Positions 61,815 to 64,000 of a stretch of DNA of 64,000 bases are shown here, piece after piece; position 1 is the first letter of the stretch, and each line of letters starts with the position of its first letter. A program made the translations under genes and the position numbers. The stretch is from Mucilaginibacter gossypiicola (GTDB taxonomy: Bacteria > Bacteroidota > Bacteroidia > Sphingobacteriales > Sphingobacteriaceae): assembly GCF_900110105.1 (NCBI RefSeq), contig NZ_FOCL01000002.1:823620-887619 (forward strand), read 5' to 3'. Below the pieces are notes generated by a model, which was not told the DNA's origin, made no database searches, and was given only the letters and a program-made list of their open reading frames with translations.

Positions 61815-62837
61815 TTACGGGAACCTGTACAGCATCCCCAGCCCAATACCTTCATAGCCTTGGGCGGCGGCGGCGGTGTGTTTATCGTAAAGCAAAGTAC
61901 CGTTAACTGTTGCACTGATGAGCCTGTTAACCTTTGCCGATAATACCAAATCGACGCGGTGTGTGATAAACTTAGGCGATTGCGCATAGGGGATAAACAG
62001 TGCGTAACGCGTATTAAGGTGAATGTTTTTGGCAATATCTTTATCAAAGAGGGCTACAACCTGGAATGCGAGGTCGTTTTTAACGGTCTTTAAGGTATCC
62101 ACACCGTAGTTATCGGGCTTCTTGATGTGGATCTTATCATCCAGTACAAATGTTTGCCTTGCGGTACCAGTACCTAAACGCAAATCGAACCAGGGTTTTG
62201 GCTTGTACTCAAAACCGACAGATTCGGTTAAATAGCCCGGCGACATGAAGTTAGAAATATAGTCCTGGGTAAAAGTTCCGTTGCCGTTATCAATATAATT
62301 ATAACCTTTATCAAACTGCGACTCGAAGGTTAATGCACCGAAAAAATACCAGCTTTTTGATAATTGAGACGCCACTTTGTTATCAAAATAGATACGGTCT
62401 TGTGTTTTACGCTTGCCCTGGCCCTTATTTTTTGATACCCCGTAAGTAAGGTTAAGCTCTGATACATAACTGAACGGGGCCTTGTTATATTCGGTATGAT
62501 AAATAAAATTGGAGCCTAATGCCACTGCACTTACACCACCCGCGGCATAATTGCTGCTGAATGCCGACTGGCTAAAGTTTAACCCAAAGGTGACAGCTTT
62601 TTTCCAGTAGTTTACTTTATAATCGAGCATGGTAACAGGTACCATTTCGCGCTGGATCTGTATGGGACGAACCCGGGTGGGGATGGCGTTTTTGCGGGAA
62701 TTGATCCGGTATTTATTGAGTACTGCTGTGTCTATTTTAACAGTATCTTTTTTCAGGGTATCGGTTTGTGCTTTCGCTGAAAAAACACACGTGACTGATA
62801 ATGCGAGTATTAGTAATCCCGGTTTTGTTTTTAACAT
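61815..62837 (-). CDS. DUF3078-family exported protein
   Basis: About 340 residues from ATG 62835-62837 (MLKTKPGLLILALSVTCVFS), a signal peptide; a longer frame to 62885 lacks one. Beta-rich body with many short aromatic strands (KAVTFGLNFSQSAFSSNYAAGG; GWSV-like repeats are absent) and a final strand LGMLYRFP. DUF3078 is a Bacteroidota outer-membrane family of unknown role. The body starts with WKKAVTFGLNFSQSAFSSN, its typical signature. Confidence 0.82.
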   Translation of the reverse strand: MLKTKPGLLILALSVTCVFSAKAQTDTLKKDTVKIDTAVLNKYRINSRKNAIPTRVRPIQIQREMVPVTMLDYKVNYWKKAVTFGLNFSQSAFSSNYAAGGVSAVALGSNFIYHTEYNKAPFSYVSELNLTYGVSKNKGQGKRKTQDRIYFDNKVASQLSKSWYFFGALTFESQFDKGYNYIDNGNGTFTQDYISNFMSPGYLTESVGFEYKPKPWFDLRLGTGTARQTFVLDDKIHIKKPDNYGVDTLKTVKNDLAFQVVALFDKDIAKNIHLNTRYALFIPYAQSPKFITHRVDLVLSAKVNRLISATVNGTLLYDKHTAAAAQGYEGIGLGMLYRFP

Positions 62838-62967
62838 AGTAAACAAATTAAAGCAAAAATCTCCTTTTTTACCTACAATAAACAAAAATGTTGCCCCAGG
62901 GTTTAATCAGGCCAACAGGTTTTGGTCAAAAATATTGGAATTTTTGAATACTAAAGTGAACCTTTTA

Positions 62968-63753
62968 TTAAGATTTGGATATACTGTCACGACCAAGATC
63001 TCTCTTGCTGTCTTCGGGTGTAATAAGGGGCGTAAGGGAATATGGCCGTTTTTTATACTTTAAAAAACGATTGAGGTTGGTTTTAATGGAGGCTATAAAT
63101 TCATAATCACTGGCGGTTTTCACCAAATAATAGCCTGGGCGGTACCGGATCATGAAATCGGTAAGCTGCTGATCTTTTAAATTGGTTATAGCGCCAACAT
63201 ATGTTCGGTTAAAGCGATAGTCGATAACGTTTTGCTGGTAATCCTTTTCAATGGTTTCGCGCAGATGGGCTGCATTACGGCCGCTACGGCTTAATGCATT
63301 ATAAATTGCATCAATGCTTAAGCCTGCACCACCCGGGCCAAAACTGAGCAGGTCTTTACTATTAAGCGGGCCAAAAATTTTTGTATAATCGCTTTTGGTT
63401 GCTGCAAGCCGTTTTTGCGGATTAAGCAAGGTATCGCGCACTATAACTTCCTTAAGCTGTATGGCTGTTCGTTTCATATAAACAGCTAATGATTCGCCGC
63501 CTTGTATTTTCAATGTATCAGGATGATGGTCGGATTTTGTAAAAACAAGCACATCGCCGGGCTGGGCTTCAATCTTGAATTCGCCTTTAAAAGTATTGTA
63601 GATGGATTTGCCGGTGGTAATGTTTTGCACATTTACTTTGGCTATGCGGTCCTTGCTGTCTTTATCAAACACAACACCATCAACCGTTTTTTGCTGGGCA
63701 AAAACCGTAGTCGCGGGCAGGGCAAAACATATCAAAAACATCCACAATTTCAT
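62968..63753 (-). CDS. CarboxypepD_reg-like exported protein
   Basis: 261 residues from ATG 63751-63753 (MKLWMFLICFALPATTVFAQ, signal peptide); the 63807 frame starts too early. Residues ~22-100 form a carboxypeptidase-regulatory-like beta domain (DGVVFDKDSKDRIAKVNVQN), then a polar helical region with no barrel. Related small proteins occur alongside DUF3078 genes in Bacteroidota; role unknown. Confidence 0.72.
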   Translation of the reverse strand: MKLWMFLICFALPATTVFAQQKTVDGVVFDKDSKDRIAKVNVQNITTGKSIYNTFKGEFKIEAQPGDVLVFTKSDHHPDTLKIQGGESLAVYMKRTAIQLKEVIVRDTLLNPQKRLAATKSDYTKIFGPLNSKDLLSFGPGGAGLSIDAIYNALSRSGRNAAHLRETIEKDYQQNVIDYRFNRTYVGAITNLKDQQLTDFMIRYRPGYYLVKTASDYEFIASIKTNLNRFLKYKKRPYSLTPLITPEDSKRDLGRDSISKS

Positions 63754-63822
63754 CGAGGATGCAAAAATACGTACTGCGCAACGGGTGATCATACAATTTA
63801 ACAACAATTAACCTTTGGAGAA

Positions 63823-63916
63823 AGAGTCAAGATGTCAGGAATCAAGAGTCAAGACAGTTTTGGAGATCTTTTTCTCTCACTATCTTGACTCTTGGTTCTT
63901 GCTGTCTTGTCTCTTG
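63823..63916. repeat. Intergenic inverted repeat built on GAGTCAAGA
   Basis: AGAGTCAAGATGTCAGGAAT at the left and TTCTTGCTGTCTTGTCTCTT at the right, with CAAGAGTCAAGACAG inside each. Imperfect hairpin between the CarboxypepD_reg gene and the LysM gene. Confidence 0.75.
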
Positions 63917-63917
63917 T

Positions 63918-64000
63918 TTACTTCACTACAACAAGCTTCTGGCCAATTTTAATGCCATTGTCGCTCATACTGTTTAACGCTTTCAGGTCGTCGACAGTTA
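63918..64000 (-). CDS. LysM-domain protein, C-terminal end (start outside window)
   Basis: Read on the minus strand, the last 26 codons before TAA (63918-63920) give TVDDLKALNSMSDNGIKIGQ and KLVVVK. This is a LysM repeat (VDDLxxLN...IKxGQxLxV), so the C-terminus binds peptidoglycan. The rest of the gene lies past 64000. Confidence 0.75.
   Translation of the reverse strand, partial: TVDDLKALNSMSDNGIKIGQKLVVVK

Noticed and set aside
1..64000. tRNA, rRNA or CRISPR array
   Set aside because: No tRNA cloverleaf or rRNA motif noticed, and no regularly spaced identical repeats. The repeats present are dispersed palindromes.

Overview
The window looks like a chromosome segment of a Bacteroidota bacterium of the family Sphingobacteriaceae (Mucilaginibacter- or Pedobacter-like). 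The signs are a fused LpxC/FabZ gene, a PorX-type response regulator of type IX secretion, paired CarboxypepD_reg plus beta-barrel outer-membrane proteins, Sphingobacteria-type dispersed palindromic repeats, and few Shine-Dalgarno sequences. The genus is an inference from gene content, not from a search.

Layout. 1-5.7 kb: end of hisS, then on the minus strand lpxD, lpxC/fabZ, lpxA, an ABC ATPase and efp (lipid A synthesis plus translation). 6-11.7 kb: HD phosphohydrolase, porX, exonuclease III, a secreted cyclophilin and a small conserved protein. 11.9-14.8 kb: a small His/Cys-rich exported protein and a ZnuD-like TonB-dependent receptor behind a Fur/Zur-like palindrome, probably metal uptake. 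15.3-25.5 kb: alpha/beta hydrolase, tsaE, alanine dehydrogenase with a VanX-type dipeptidase, YihY, a PBP4-type carboxypeptidase, an aspartyl protease with a PDZ domain, and a large zinc protease. 26.3-32.1 kb: two convergent outer-membrane beta-barrel proteins. 32.6-33.0 kb: a small membrane protein.

33.98-45.76 kb: the main accessory feature. An 11.8-kb integrative element splits comM/yifB (Mg-chelatase-like AAA+ ATPase) between its Walker A and Walker B motifs. Joining the two halves at a shared GATGTA gives a complete 513-residue protein. The ends carry a near-perfect inverted repeat centred on that core, as expected of the attP of a large serine recombinase, and such a recombinase is the first gene inside. 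The AT-rich cargo includes a HARE-HTH/PD-(D/E)XK nuclease candidate, a second small serine recombinase, an XRE repressor, a PAS-HisKA-REC protein with no ATPase domain, a SLOG (DUF2493) protein, a candidate minimal family A DNA polymerase with a winged-helix-like N-terminus, a ParB-methyltransferase fusion, and several very small or broken genes. I see no conjugation or capsid genes.

45.8-48.6 kb: the comM 3' half, two small orphan genes, a second diverged copy of the comM 3' end, and a broken REP-associated transposase with three REP-like hairpins. 48.7-51.8 kb: serine hydrolase, a lipoprotein, a DUF6624-like protein and a possible 59-residue His/Cys peptide. 51.9-52.2 kb: a 190-bp MITE-like insertion inside a dispersed repeat. 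52.3-55.5 kb: GH5-CBM6 and GH30 enzymes, probably cooperating in beta-glucan breakdown. 55.8-64 kb: a lone receiver domain, M1 aminopeptidase, an outer-membrane protein, an Ala/Thr/Asn-rich secreted protein, ffh, a DUF3078 protein, a CarboxypepD_reg-like protein and the end of a LysM gene.
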